Positions 11,170 to 22,704 of a DNA stretch of 64,000 nucleotides are shown piece by piece. The stretch is from Ophioderma brevispina (lineage: Eukaryota > Echinodermata > Ophiuroidea > Amphilepidida > Ophiodermatidae): NCBI GenBank assembly GCA_023653785.1, contig JAMKCH010012571.1, forward strand, positions 41,471 through 105,470. Reading direction: 5' to 3'. Position 1 is the stretch's first letter; each line of letters starts with the position of its first letter. Position numbers and translations under genes: made by a program. The notes beneath the pieces are model-generated. The model was not told where the DNA came from. It searched no databases and saw only the letters and a program-made list of their open reading frames with translations.

Positions 11170-11247
11170 GGTGCAGCTCTTCCATCAGAAAACGTAGTGC
11201 ACTATTCTGGACGGGAAGACCTGATTGCAGCTGTACTTGCGGGAGAG
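11170..11247 (+). pseudogene. intact 26-codon exon of the plus-strand solute-binding-like copy
   Basis: Starts after ATTTCAG and ends before GTTTGT, phase 0 on both sides. Encodes GAALPSENVVHYSGREDLIA then AVLAGE. The minus-strand partner at 40200-40277 has the same length, boundaries and phase and matches at 16 of 26 residues. Substitutions are mostly conservative (I/V, D/E), so the exon evolved under protein constraint for some time before the copy decayed. Confidence 0.75.
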
Positions 11248-11479
11248 GTTTGTAGTTTGTAGTGTACTGTCCAAGTAAGGGAAGAACATTGGTGCCAAGT
11301 GAAACGAGGTTTTAAGCTCATCCGTTTTGTTTTTTAGGTTTTCCAGTAAATTTTTTTTTTTATTGGTGGGAGTACTATATTGAGGCCTTATCGTAAAGTT
11401 ACCTCTATTTAAAATCTTTTAAATGCAAAATTATTAGGCACTGTTAACTCCTTCAATCGCAAAGAAAATGTTTGAAATG

Positions 11480-12330
11480 CTCAGTAAATTACATGGCATT
11501 GTTTCTGGTCAATACTACTCTCTCATTTTATCTTTATGAATATTTGAGCAGATTAATTACTAACGTCAAAAAAATTGAAGAATAATTGCGAATTAAGAAG
11601 TAACAATTGAAACATGTTTGTTCAAAGTCTGAAGGCATATAAAAGTATTCCCCCTAAATTGGCAGCATAACAGAGAAAAATAATTAAACCTACTAAAATA
11701 AACTAACAGTTTACTAAATTCACTCCCATCAATTTTAGGCTGGTATTCTAAAAGGGAGACTAACTTTAGTCCTTGGTTTAAACCAGGCTTAGTCATAAAT
11801 GAGTGGACCTTTTTTATTTCAACATACTCTGAAAGTTGAAAATAATGGGTGAGAAATTCCACATGGATAAACCGTTCTGAAGACATCCATGAGGAATTTA
11901 CTCACCTGTTACAGCAAACCTAATAGACTATGTTGAAAGGAAAAAAGGTCCACTCATATAGGACTAACCCTGGTTTAAACCCTGGATTAAAGTTAGACTC
12001 CATTTCAGAATACCAGCCTTGAATTGTGTGAAACTTGCAGGAATGAGTGATATTATCTTCAGTTTAATTTGCATATTGAGCATGTTACTTACTAACATAA
12101 AGCATAGTGAAGTATCATTGGGAAGTGAGAAGTAGCAAGTGAAACATTTTTGTTCAAAATCTAAAACCATGTAAGATTGTTTCCTCATCAAAGGTAGATA
12201 AAAGGCAAAATTTAAACATACTAAATTAAACCTACTAAATTCACTCCCACCTATTAGAAAATAAAATTGGATGTTTATATTGTGCGAAACCTGTAGGAGT
12301 AACTGGTATTATCGTCATCATCTTAGCTTG
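11480..12330. repeat. tandem-duplicated intron segment
   Basis: The stretch from about 11500 to 12055 (landmarks ATTACTAACGTC, GAAACATGTTTGTTCAAAGTCT, TAAACCTACTAAA, TTCACTCCCA, GTGTGAAACTTGCAGGA) repeats from about 12080 to 12330 with matching landmarks in the same order. The first unit carries the 11738-12018 MITE and the second does not, so the duplication preceded that insertion. Confidence 0.65.
11738..12018. mobile_element. 281 bp foldback MITE
   Basis: Starts GGCTGGTATTCTAAAAGGGA and ends with the complement (TTTCAGAATACCAGCC). Arms of about 78 bp include GGTTTAAACCAGG and GAGTGGACCTTTTTT blocks, and the middle also pairs (TTCAACATA / TATGTTGAA). No coding content. The paralogous empty site is in the neighbouring duplicate near 12245-12275. 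Confidence 0.75.
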
Positions 12331-12332
12331 AC

Positions 12333-12358
12333 TTAATTAATTAATTAATTAATTAATT
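12333..12358. repeat. (TTAA)n simple repeat
   Basis: About six uninterrupted TTAA units. Confidence 0.9.
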
Positions 12359-12512
12359 GCGCATCTATAACATTAATTTTTACATATTGTGAGCTTAGAA
12401 TTACAAGGTTCTAACTGACATCTTTATTTTTTGTGTGATGATAATATTTGTTTTAAAAATTTGCATTTGCTAAGCTTCACAATGATATATAAGGTTTTCA
12501 TATGTAAATCTG

Positions 12513-12990
12513 TTTAATGAAATAACAGCGCATTTGATAAGAGCACCCCCAATTTTCACAATTTTGAAAATGGGCTATTTTGCACAGTTGTATTTGTAAC
12601 TATACCTGAAATGCTAATGCTCAAAAGTGAGTGGTTGCCATTAAAGAAGCAAATTTGTAATTAGAATAAGTATTCCCGATTGTAATTTAACGGCGGAGCT
12701 GGAAACGCCAACATTTTGTCCATGCATTGACGAAAATGACCTCTAACCTGACTTGTCTGAACCGACTGAACAACTAATGGATGAGCGTAGACACGTACAT
12801 GGCGTACATAGCAACTCTACAGAGTGCAAACCACAAATCAATTTGAGTTATTTGATGTTGGTCGGTCATAGGTGTTCCCATGACCTACATACATCTCGTC
12901 CTCGTCCGTTATTCATACAAAAAATAACCCTTACAGTGGAGTTAATTCTTCAGTTTCAACGGTTGTGGAATAAGAAAATATTCCTTGACA
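12513..12990 (+). mobile_element. TTAA-target MITE family B, diverged partial copy
   Basis: Shares the blocks GAGCACCCCCAATTTTC, AACTATACCTG, TTGTAATTAGAAT, GGCGGAGCTGGAAACGCC and CTGAACCGACTGAAC with the family B element at 2161-2703, in the same order. The right end with the complementary terminus was not found, so the copy is truncated or too diverged. Confidence 0.6.
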
Positions 12991-13154
12991 ACATATAAAA
13001 ATCAATTGTTCGTCAAGATTTCGCTCTTACCTATTCGACCAATGACGACGTCTAAAATATAGATTTCTTGACCGCCTTAAAGGCCCACTTTGTTTTATAT
13101 TATTTATTTGTGAACTTAACCAGTCTCAAAATAGTGCTGCAGCATCACCCAGTT

Positions 13155-13371
13155 TAGGAGAGTGGTACCGGTGTAAAGAAACTGAGTGTCCCCCATGAGA
13201 GAGTGTCCTAGCTACCATAGCAACGTGTACGCAATAAACCGCGACCTTGTAAATGAGGCCATTTGGGTACAGTGCTGAAACAAATGATGCATACAGCACT
13301 CAATGGAGATCACAATAGACAGATGGGTGGTAGGACATTCAGTCACACGGACACTGTATTATATGACACCG
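13155..13371 (+). repeat. dispersed repeat D, copy 1
   Basis: Starts at GTAAAGAAACTGAGTGT and runs to TATTATATGACACCGGG. The same series of blocks recurs at 56078-56296. Non-coding, origin unknown; its end abuts the foldback element at 13372. Confidence 0.6.
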
Positions 13372-14139
13372 GGGCCGGAATAATAACATTGTCATCATAG
13401 CTAAAATTGACCGTAGTGATGTGGAGTTCATGAAAACAGGTGATGACAAAATTAAAAGTGGTGGCAATTTGCATACTACTTTGTGTTGGTATTCAGATAT
13501 GTCAAGAGTAAAATGGCCGCGAATTTTGAATACCTAAATTGGTATGGTCACGTGTACATCTGTTGGTTGGCAATGTTTTGGGGTTTTCGTTCATAGGGAC
13601 CACAAAGCGCAGTTAGGAAGTTCTAAGGAGGGGTTACTGAGGATTTTGTGTTGGTATTAATTATCAAACATCTGGGTTTATAATAGTTTACCACTTTGCC
13701 ACATTATGCCTGACATTGAAGTACTTGTATTTAAAATATTGGGCTATCTTGGAAAACACTGACAAATACAAATAAGCATCACTTTTGTATTCATCTTAGA
13801 GTTTTGAGAGCCAAAATCATCTTTTTACGTTATATAGAAAGAAATATACGGTTTTCTTAGATGAATTGTCGGCCATCTTGAAAAATAGTGGTGTTGTATA
13901 CAAATTTCCATCACTCAGACAATTCTGGCAATTGTATATTGAACTTCTTGACCCAGAAGACAACATACATTTTGACACTAGTTGGCATAGTAGTGCTCTT
14001 ACCTTTAAAAGGGCGGCCATTATGGAAAAAGTTGGTTTATGCAAATACCAATCACTTTAAATTTTGTCATCACGTATTGTCATGAACTACACAACTCAAT
14101 AATCAATATTAGCTATAATGCAATGTTATATTCCGGCCC
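13372..14139. mobile_element. foldback element with about 100 bp inverted termini
   Basis: Left end GGGCCGGAATAATAACATTG and right end CAATGTTATATTCCGGCCC are complementary. Pairing continues inward through ATAGCTAAAATTGA / TCAATATTAGCTAT and GTTCATGA..GATGACAAAATT. Short overlapping open frames inside (13817-14085) are shadows on both strands and not gene-like. Confidence 0.7.
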
Positions 14140-14557
14140 TGGTTGGTAGAAATCTAAGGCCCCTTTTCATCCTGAGTTGCAGAACGACAAGCACCAAAAT
14201 ATCAGCTCACGATACATTTGAAAATCATTTTTTAAGTATCTGATTCTCTAGAACTGCTTCAAGATATTGATTCGGGAGATTGCCAGGTGACTTAAACACA
14301 TACAAAAGCTATTGCTATTTGAAGCAGACTAGCACAACGGAATCCTGGCATGTCGTCAGTGGCCTAGCTATAAAGCAAGTCAAATATTGGGTCACTCCTG
14401 CAAGTTTCACACAACATAAGTATCCAAATAATTTTCTAGTCAGTTGAAGGCAAATGTAAAGGGGCGGACCTGAGTACCCAAAAACGGATGTGATCCAGGT
14501 TCAACGGTTGGCAGATTCCTCTACGCGAGTGAATTCCTTCCCAGTATCGAAAATAAT
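14140..14557. other. intron sequence, nothing recognised
   Basis: Contains a short reversed match to the GTGTGAAACTTGCAGGA block of the 11.5-12.3 kb duplication near 14392-14425. Otherwise nothing supported. Confidence 0.4.
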
Positions 14558-14732
14558 GCCGGTGTTAAAGTAATTTTAGTCCGCCAGGAACCAACATTCC
14601 GGCATCCATAGACGACAGCGGAATAAAGCCTGAAACCAATATTCGCGTGAAGAGTCAATTGAATCGAGTGCCCTATTCTTTACCTTTGTAGCGAACTATC
14701 AGTCGGCGGAACTATAATTACTTCTACACCTG
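14558..14732 (+). mobile_element. 175 bp MITE family C, copy 1
   Basis: Diverged copy of the repeats at 19644-19820 and 60608-60780. Starts CCGGTGTTAAAGTAATTTTA, contains CATCCATAGACGACAGCGGA and GAAGAGTCAATTGAATCGAG, and ends ATAATTACTTCTACACC, complementary to the start. Confidence 0.72.
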
Positions 14733-15126
14733 TCAGCCATTTGACCCCTGTACACTTAGGTAGGTATACTTGTGATGACTTCATTCTTATGTATGCTTTA
14801 TTCCGTCATGACTTGTGTATTTAATTTTGCACTTGGATATCTAATTTTAACCAAAAAAAGTCACACAAGGATACAGAACGTCTGGTGGAGAGAGGCGTAA
14901 CAAAGGTAAAAGCGCCCTACTTCAAGGGCCGTATCACGCATAGGGGTCGAGCGGTCCTTCTAAAAAGTTGGACTTCTCAAAAAGTCAAAAAAGTGTGTTT
15001 ACAGTGCATTCAATGTGATCATATTTTGATAATTATATATTTGACTAAAGATCCGTTATCTCGCAATTGATTTTATGTTGACGCTCTTATGGAACATTCA
15101 TTTTTGCATGTTTTCCCTTCCATCAG
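14733..15126. other. intron sequence, nothing recognised
   Basis: Ends in the TTCCATCAG acceptor of the next pseudogene exon. A 61-codon open frame at 14885 lacks any recognisable similarity. Confidence 0.4.
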
Positions 15127-15344
15127 GTCGATGCGGCTGCGGCTTTTGACGCTAAATCTAGTTTCGACAACAACGACCAGCTGGACGTTATTTCTGATGA
15201 TATTACAAGTTGTGCCTTGGCGGGGTACTCTATGATGATGCCTAAAAAAAGTCGTATGGTTGACTGGTGGAACCCAGCTCTTGAAACGCCTAATGGCTAC
15301 CACTGAATATCGTACTATATGTAATGACTTGCTCGATCAGCACG
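15127..15344 (+). pseudogene. frameshifted exon of the plus-strand solute-binding-like copy
   Basis: After CCATCAG the frame gives VDAAAAFDAKSSFDNNDQLD, then VISDDITSC, GYSMMMPKKSR and VDWWNPALE. One extra A in the AAA at 15284-15286 throws the frame. In the other frame it resumes RLMATTEYRTICNDLLDQH and stops at CACG|GT, the same donor position as the minus-strand exon. Length is 218 nt versus 211: two extra codons near the start plus the single-base insertion account for the difference exactly. Confidence 0.78.
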
Positions 15345-16103
15345 GTCAGGGCAAATTACTTCTGGCAAAGGAATTGTTAAAATGGACAACAGTACAGTTT
15401 CTTAAAATATTTTTGGTTGGTGTTTGTAATAGAGTTCACTTTGTCGTTTATTAAATCCTGTCGCTATTTCGTTTTAAGGGTTGGAAAACAGGTTATTTGA
15501 GGGTGAGTGAGATAATTTGAGGATGCTGAGTAGAATAAAACAAGTTTGCCACACTCTAGGTTTTGCGAACGTTTATTCCCGCCATGCATCAAAACTTAGA
15601 TGACGGAATATAGGGAACGTAATGTCTCTTTTAAATGTTTTACAAAAAGAAATGGGCAACATTCCCATTGGCATAAGCGAATCAGCCCAGTCATTTGTTC
15701 TTTCGAGATCTTATCCGAATTAATACGCCACGGTTTATACACATTGGTAACATTTCAACAAAATTCAATATAACCGTGCAAAAGCCGGTTGCATCGGACA
15801 TGGGACACTTTCTTTTACACCAATTGGCTTAAAATGGATATTGGCTCTTATATATTAAAATCTGGAGTTGGCCAATAAGAAAATAAAAAGTATAAACCAT
15901 GGCAAGTTTTTTCCCTTCAAAAGACGGGTTTTGTTTTTTAAAGAAGTTATTTAGTAATTCATAACAATGCATTTGTTATATTGATTCAATGTTTTTAAAG
16001 TATGTTCTCTTTGCCATAAGGCGTTAAATTATTTGGAATTCGATAGTTAAAAAGGCATTTCAAAATTGAACATTATTTTGTCTCTCTTTACGTCTGTCTA
16101 CAG
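15345..16103. other. intron between the last two pseudogene exons
   Basis: GT..AG bounded. The exon frame reads through into it (to about 15454), which is coincidental. No repeat recognised. Confidence 0.45.
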
Positions 16104-16153
16104 GTCATATTCCTGGTCCTGACCCAGAGGATCTCTGCATTGGTCTCAAATGA
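16104..16153 (+). pseudogene. terminal exon of the plus-strand solute-binding-like copy
   Basis: After CTACAG, phase 1. Encodes GHIPGPDPEDLCIGLK and a TGA. The minus-strand copy ends GHKPGSGPEEFCIGLE and TGA at the same codon, so this short exon is recovered by comparison although it is too short to stand out alone. Confidence 0.68.
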
Positions 16154-16832
16154 GGGAGGCAACTGCCATGTCGTCACTCAGTACCGCGGTTGTTCAACTA
16201 CTAAAAAAATAAAACAGTTTTCATAAAAGAATATCCTTTTCCCATTCCTGTAATATTATGCGTGTAAACCAGAGAAGTTGAGAAAGAAGGAGATGGCTCG
16301 ATTTTGAAATCCGATTACCCAGGATTACTCTCATTCACCAGCTCATTGTTTGGGTAACTTCAAGGGCCATTCGATTGAACTTTTGAAGTAATCTGTTCAT
16401 CCGACTCAAGCTTGGCTAGTCGGGAAAGTTTCACAACAGGAAGTAATTGGCACATTGCTACCAAAACAGTTTATTAATTTTCCAGCTAAAAGTTAAAATT
16501 ATTTATTTTATTCATTGGCGAAATAATTGAAGAAAACAGTGACTTTTTAACGAAAGAAAACAGCAAAATTAGCCCCTTTTCGGTAAGCTAACCTTGATTT
16601 TAATGTTTTGAGGTCAATAAACGATGTTGTATGTTTAGCCTATTTAAACTATTCCGGTTAGTCATGTGAAATATGATATTGTTGATGAATGTTAGATAAA
16701 TGCATCTGGGAATACAACTCCAATCATACCTGGTGTGTCAAAAGGTCCAAAGTGCAAAAATGCTTTCAAAAATTGGGCGGTCAAATTGTCTGAAAGTGAT
16801 GTGACAGAAGAGTACGTTTCGCTGTATAAAAT
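16154..16832. other. 3' flank, nothing recognised
   Basis: Sequence downstream of the pseudogene stop. No clear polyadenylation signal can be singled out. Confidence 0.4.
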
Positions 16833-17790
16833 ATAGGGGCGTGTCCTACTATGCTGTTGTTTTGTTGTCCCCATCGGGGGGCTAGGGGTAAACCAAGTGT
16901 AACTTATAATAACTAATTTTAAAATCATATAACAGGTCTGTTGCCGCAAAATAAAACTGCACTGTTTTCTTGGATTTTTAGAAATGAATAAAATGTCAGG
17001 TTTAATTTATTTACCCAAATATCAGTGACAATAGATACACTAGACTTCAGCAAACAATGGAAAGCTTAAATATAGGCAATTAACGGCTCGGTATGCGGTG
17101 TAGAAACACTTCAGACACTTTTCATGTGGGAGTGCAGGACCATGTTATATGGTCTCGCGGTTGAAAGCTCAGGTGTTACCACATCTCCTATTTAGACGAA
17201 GTCTTTTTTTTACTGACGTAAGTCGCAAAATACTTATCCTCATTCGCAAGTAAATAAAATCTTGAGCTTCTATATGCGTTGTTCAATTAAACTTTGTCCA
17301 TGGTTTCATCATTTAATTTAAAGGGAAGAAAGACAACAACATATGCCAGAATGTGCTGGGCAAGCTGTGGCCCTAACAAAACTTTGGGCCGACATTAAAA
17401 TCCGTATACTTATGGCTTAAATTCATTCTATTCAACTTACCGCGGTTTCAGAAGAAAACTTAGGGTCGACGACCGATATCATAATGTAAACTGGTTGGTT
17501 CTGGGAAAGAGGACAGGTATTTGTTACTAAACCCGAATCGTGGAGGTTGTAACACATGGCTTAACAATGGATCCGCATACCGGGTCCATTGTAATATCTT
17601 TAGGTAATGCTTTGCTGAAGTTCTAGACACTCCAGTGCGTCACTGATATTATTATGAAAGAGAATTCATGTGACATTTATTCATTTTTGTGAAAGATGTG
17701 CAAGTTTATTTGGGGCAACAGCAAGTTTTTATCATGTTAATAATTATCAATACAGTTTCTACACCGGGTTTTGGCTTATCCCTTTGAAGG
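16833..17790. mobile_element. 1 kb foldback element, family F, copy 1
   Basis: Left arm from about ATAGGGGCGTGTCCT through GCTGTTGTTTTGTTGTCCCC and AAACCAAGTGTAA to near 17150. The right arm (17570-17790) repeats it inverted. The same arms and the same interior (in opposite orientation) occur at 50553-51550. No transposase. Confidence 0.7.
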
Positions 17791-19643
17791 GACTACGCAA
17801 TTGTTATGCAATGTTATTGGTCTACGCCCCAAGTCTCTTACTGATATGACCAAAGTTATAGACTTTGTTAAATGGCCAGTTGACAACTTGTGTAAGTGGG
17901 AATATTTGTGGGATTTAATGACAGGTTATGTAATGTCTATAGCAAGAAGCACAAGTCTTTGATCGAATCGCACGTCTTGAGCGAATCCAATCAAAGAATT
18001 AAGATAGGCGGATGAACAGTTTTCTTTTGAAGTAATAGTTGAACCATCTCCCTTCTTTCTCATCTTCTCTGGTGTAAACCAAGTTAAGTAGGGTGTATAC
18101 AAGGGGGTGAAACGCATTCAAAACCAGTCGTCCGTGATGGGCGCTGACATTTGAATATTGCAGGGAATAATTATAGTTTGGGTGCTTGATACACAACATA
18201 ATGTCAATTCGATACAAACAATCCGCCCAAAATATCAGTTGTTGGATGGGGGTTGCTATTGGTGCGTTAAACTACTTGTCCTACCATGGCCACGCAACGA
18301 ATGAAATGACACATCAGTAGTCTTGATTTAAATAAACCGCTCAATGAATACATCTTTTCACCTAAGCGCAAAATGCATTATGAGAAAAAGAGTACTGAGC
18401 ACAATGATTCCAGGTACATATTATTACACCCTGGCCACCTCTAACACATACATTAATTGTATCACTACCGATAAGTGTATATGCAAAGCGTTAAGCGGCA
18501 CCCACAGTATGTGGAGAAGCGGAGGCAGCATTGCTTTCTAGTGTTGGTACTCTCATGTTTTCTTTGTGGTCGGCAAAAAATGCGAGACGGTTGTATTCTA
18601 AAGATACGTAACGTTTTTGCCTCTCTATCTATATAGAACCCTTTGGGGTTATAGATCATAACGTACCGCGAGGTACTCATGCGTACTGCGTGTACTCGCA
18701 TGCAGAATGTAGAAAAGATTGGTTTCGCTCGATTAAGAACATAAAGAATACCGCGTTTCAAAGACAAGTAACGTCCAGTGATATGTATGATATACGACGT
18801 GGTGTTATGCGCAAGGATGTACCGGAACTTTAAAACAAATAGGAAAGAGGGTGATGAGGCGTTATACAGGATAGGGCTATAACGATTGGTGAGTTTTATG
18901 TTTGTTCTCGCCCGGTTCTAATTCATACATTGGCATATTTTTTGTTAAGAGGGTCGTCGAGTGGCAAATTGTGTAAGCACGATTTCAATACGGAATAAAT
19001 CAAAATCTCATCTAGTGCGCAGTTCACACTCCATAGGAAAAACATATTACACAATATGGTAATCGCCAGTGGTGGAATGAGGTTTTACGGCCACATTGGC
19101 TAGTGCAACGAACTTTGAACAATAGAAATACAACGCTCGGACAACACCGACATAATAAAATCGGAGAATTTAAAATAGGAGGCGGTACAGTTTTCTTCCC
19201 CACTATGCATGTTCTTCCAATACAAGTTTGCTTTTGGACACGTTGGTCACATTAATTTTAGAGTGACAAAGTACTCTCAGGACAAGATGGGATGGGTTTA
19301 TTTAAGTTACTTTTGTCACTATAAATTCCCGGATAAATTCAAGTAACAACAAGTGCAATATTGTATTAGGAAGAATTGCTTTGTTGGAAGAGGACACTAT
19401 AGCTCCTCTTGGTCAAATGTGCAAGAGGGTAAAATACCATGTCGACCTTTTCTAATAAGGATTAGCGATAATGGTAATTATACGGAAAAAGCCTGTGCTT
19501 TATTTGTGAATGGTTTCACGAAGCATAAGTGTGTTCAGATGGGCCAGTTACGGACACTACCTTTCTTGTTGATTTAAAACCATAATATCGCGAAATGGTT
19601 ATAATCTGTTTTAAGAATGATGCTAAAAGTACGACTTTTGGAA
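17791..19643. other. intergenic, nothing recognised
   Basis: No protein-like exon, RNA gene or repeat boundary supported. The longest open frame (18465-18767, minus, 100 codons) has no recognisable motif or good splice context. Confidence 0.45.
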
Positions 19644-19820
19644 CCGGTGTGAAAGAAGATATCGTCCGGCCAGGAGCCATAGTCCAGGGCTCCATAGACG
19701 ATAACGGAATAAAGAGTGAAAACAATGTTGTGTGAAGAGTCAACTGAATCGATTGCCCTATTGTTCACCATTGTTCCCGGACTATATGAGTACGCCGGAC
19801 GATAATTACTTCTACACCGG
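19644..19820 (+). mobile_element. 177 bp MITE family C, copy 2
   Basis: Termini CCGGTGTGAAAGAAGATATC and GATAATTACTTCTACACCGG are complementary. Inside: CTCCATAGACGATAACGGAA and GTCAACTGAATCGATTGCCC, shared with 60608-60780 and, more weakly, 14558-14732. The second internal pair CGTCCGGC / GCCGGACG lies just inside each end. Confidence 0.8.
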
Positions 19821-19847
19821 ACTCTCTTACGACGAACAGAAACCGGT

Positions 19848-19915
19848 GATACCATTATTTTTATGTGGAAGAACTCCGCCTCCGGTCTCGATCTTCCACT
19901 TAAAATAATGGCATC
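19848..19915. other. 68 nt hairpin with 24-25 nt arms
   Basis: ATACCATTATTTTTATGTGG followed by AAGA pairs with TCTTCCACTTAAAATAATGG followed by CAT, with about two mismatches and a 19 nt loop. It sits just downstream of a MITE. The size matches a pre-miRNA hairpin, but a small palindromic element is equally possible. Confidence 0.55.
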
Positions 19916-21934
19916 GCTTTCGTTGAAATTCGTCGAAAAGAGGGTACCTGTTCCCAAAATCAAATATATGCAGAAAATATTGTATGTCATCGACCGTCCC
20001 GTTAGTACGTATAAGGGAGGGGGTCCAAAACGAGAACGCGCGAAAAAAAGCAAATCCTGAATCCACGTGTATCCCCCGTGCACTTAAGTGTTAAAAATCC
20101 CCAATAACAAATCCGTAGTTAGATTTTTTATTTGTGTCACCTCATGCACATTGTCAAGGGTATGGTTTCACCTGGAGGGGATGTGTTGATACCGAAATAT
20201 AAACAGCCGAAGATATAGTGTAGTAAATACATTCTTAAGCGCAAATGTTCCTTTGGCGTAATAAAAGCTTCCACAATTTGGTTAAAAAATAAAAACGGTC
20301 ATGATCCTCTTTTGAGTTAATTCAGTTAATGAAATGTTGATAGTAATCGTGGTTGTCATACTTTTGTGTATGGTGCAAGAATTTGCTTAATTAAATGGAC
20401 TTAAATGTTTGCCTGTATGATATATATGATGGTTTGGCCACTACATCCGTGTAATTTAATCTAACCGGCATCACTTTCGCTCTACGAGGTTGTGGTGATA
20501 AAGTCACAGTCTCCTATTTATACCCATAAACATACATGGATACGACACAGGTTTCATGCAATAGGTTACCATTTCAATAGGTATGATGGCTATTCTGAAG
20601 GCGTAGCTTAAGCGAGATAGCGGGTCGCAAATATTATACAGAGGTAAAATTTAAAGTGGATCAAATTTGTTGAAAATACATCCAAATTGTTGGTCATGGT
20701 CACAAGGATTAAAGCTGAAAACCGTTATATAGTTCAAAGGTTAAATTAAGCGTCTACGGGGTTAAATATTAAACACGTTTACCAAGGACAAGATTCCTTC
20801 CCAGGACCTTTGTTCGAAAGAAAAAATCCTGGATTAAGGTGACAAACGATCAAGCGAGCCCTGTTTGAGTGTTTCATTAACGGGGTCCAACGATTACGCA
20901 CTCTCTTTGTGATCGGATGTTCGAATTGAAATGCCGAAACCTTTGTCGGTTCGGGTCTTCAAATTAACAAAGATCACAGGTTATTCCGCTCGCTTACTCT
21001 AGATCAATAGGACGGTCAGCAAGTATATAGATGCATTATCAAAATCGCTGAAAGGTCTTTGGGTCCTAGGCGATCCCGGGGGGGGGCGGGTTCTTTGATT
21101 TGGCGGTACCCATGTGTCATGTTTCTTGTATATTAGCTTTTTTCAAGGAAATCTTTTATTCTCACATTTAGAACAGGTCACGCAAGGGGTATTTAATTTC
21201 ACTGCAATTGGTTTCGTTAGGGGTATATTTTCACTGGAAAATTGGTTCCAGTTAGAGGGTCACTTCCGAACCCCTGGAACGAGCTTGGGTACCAACAAAC
21301 CCCTGAGAAACCTCCCCGGGTAGGCGATATTCTTGGCCACAAGTGAAAACATGCGCCTTGCCCCAATGATGCATTCACTCTGTAGCGTGTTCTTAATCAT
21401 TTGCATTGCTCAAGCACACAAAACAACTAGGTAACCTGCCACAAAACACCCCCAGTATACACAAAACGTCAATATTGTACTGTAAATGCGCACAAGAACC
21501 ATCATGTCAGCGCCCTACATGGTACACTATGAAAAGTAATAGTTATCCAGTCTGTTATAACATCCTGGTTTTAAACTTGTTAAAGTTCTATAGATAATCA
21601 CACCTGATAATTAATAGCAACAAAATTAACATTCACAAACAGGCCTCATCTTTGCCATCCAGACAGAGCCCAATTTGAATCCCAATCAAGGAATGAAATG
21701 GCATTCAAACCGGCTAAGTTTATTGTAGCGGGACGGTATAGGGGTGCGCTGATCGCTCCGCCATCCAAATGCGTTTACCCAGGGTAAGTGTAGGGGACAG
21801 AACCCCTGCGTTTGTAACTTGTTAGGAGGAGACAAAGGAAGAGGGTGTCAGGCAGTTTCCCAGGTAGCTCTTTTGTTCTAATGCGATTTTATTTACTCTC
21901 ATTACTGATCAATTAACATAATTCTATATGGAGT
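19916..21934. other. intergenic, nothing recognised
   Basis: Contains short G runs (near 21079) and unremarkable open frames. No gene or repeat supported. Confidence 0.45.
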
Positions 21935-22043
21935 GTCGACTATCAGTCGACCTCTACTATCTACTGACCTATGTCGACGACTTGTCGACGAACCCTTACG
22001 TATCGACGGACTTGTCGACTAATGTTTGATGACCTGTGTCGAC
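21935..22043. repeat. cluster of six GTCGAC palindromes
   Basis: GTCGAC at 21935, 21946, 21973, 21984, 22014 and 22038, plus ATCGAC near 22002, in 109 bp of otherwise non-tandem sequence. Confidence 0.7.
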
Positions 22044-22659
22044 AATCCGCAATTGAATAGTTGATGTGCACGACCGAACAATACAAGTATACGATCAGTC
22101 CTTCCTCTTTCACCTGGTAACACAGTCAGCTGCCCAATTCCGACCCATAGAATTCACAAGGATATGTATAACATAGATATCATCCACGTGCACGATACCT
22201 ACTCATGAATTCTTGGACATCTATTTAAACCTACAATCAATCCATCCATCACTGTGAGGTCAGTATACGTCTAATACATAATACCTGAAAAATAAGTCTA
22301 TCACCAGTGGTGGGACAGTGTAACTTACTCTACCCTTTAAACAAATATGTTATAATGGCTTGAATTATCTCACTAAAAAAAAATGCAGAAAAATGTTCAC
22401 ATACACTACCATGATTGCCAAACATTTATTACAAATGACGCATAAATTATTATCATGATTGCACGTAATACTACACAATAGGCCGCAGCCACACCAGTGC
22501 ACGGTATTAACCAACACGGCCATACAAAAATGTAATTCACACAACCAACCACGGTTCAAAAAGGTTGTACTCCTAAATTCAGAATACAATAACCACAATG
22601 TGTGAGCATTGAGTAGCTCGCCAATACCCGCAGACAAGTGAACATCTGCATACACAATT

Positions 22660-22704
<45 letters not shown>

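Larger units (their letters stand above)
3442..16153 (+). pseudogene. solute-binding-protein-like pseudogene (plus-strand paralogue)
   Basis: Four pieces on this strand match, exon for exon, the minus-strand gene at 34230-48606: 3442-3654, 11170-11247, 15127-15344 and 16104-16153. Each is bounded by AG at the start, and the first three by GT at the end, at the same codon positions as in the other copy, so this is a duplicated (not processed) copy. The 26-codon exon and the terminal exon are intact. The 3442 exon is 13 nt longer than its partner with stops in every continuation, and the 15127 exon has one extra base. The intact 26-residue exon is about 60 percent identical to its partner, so the duplication is old. 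A counterpart of the 48478-48606 exon was not found in 1-3441 and may lie off the window. The LINE at 5060-8760 sits in its first visible intron. Sequencing error at the single-base insertion is possible, but the first exon's multiple lesions make a pseudogene likely. Confidence 0.7.
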
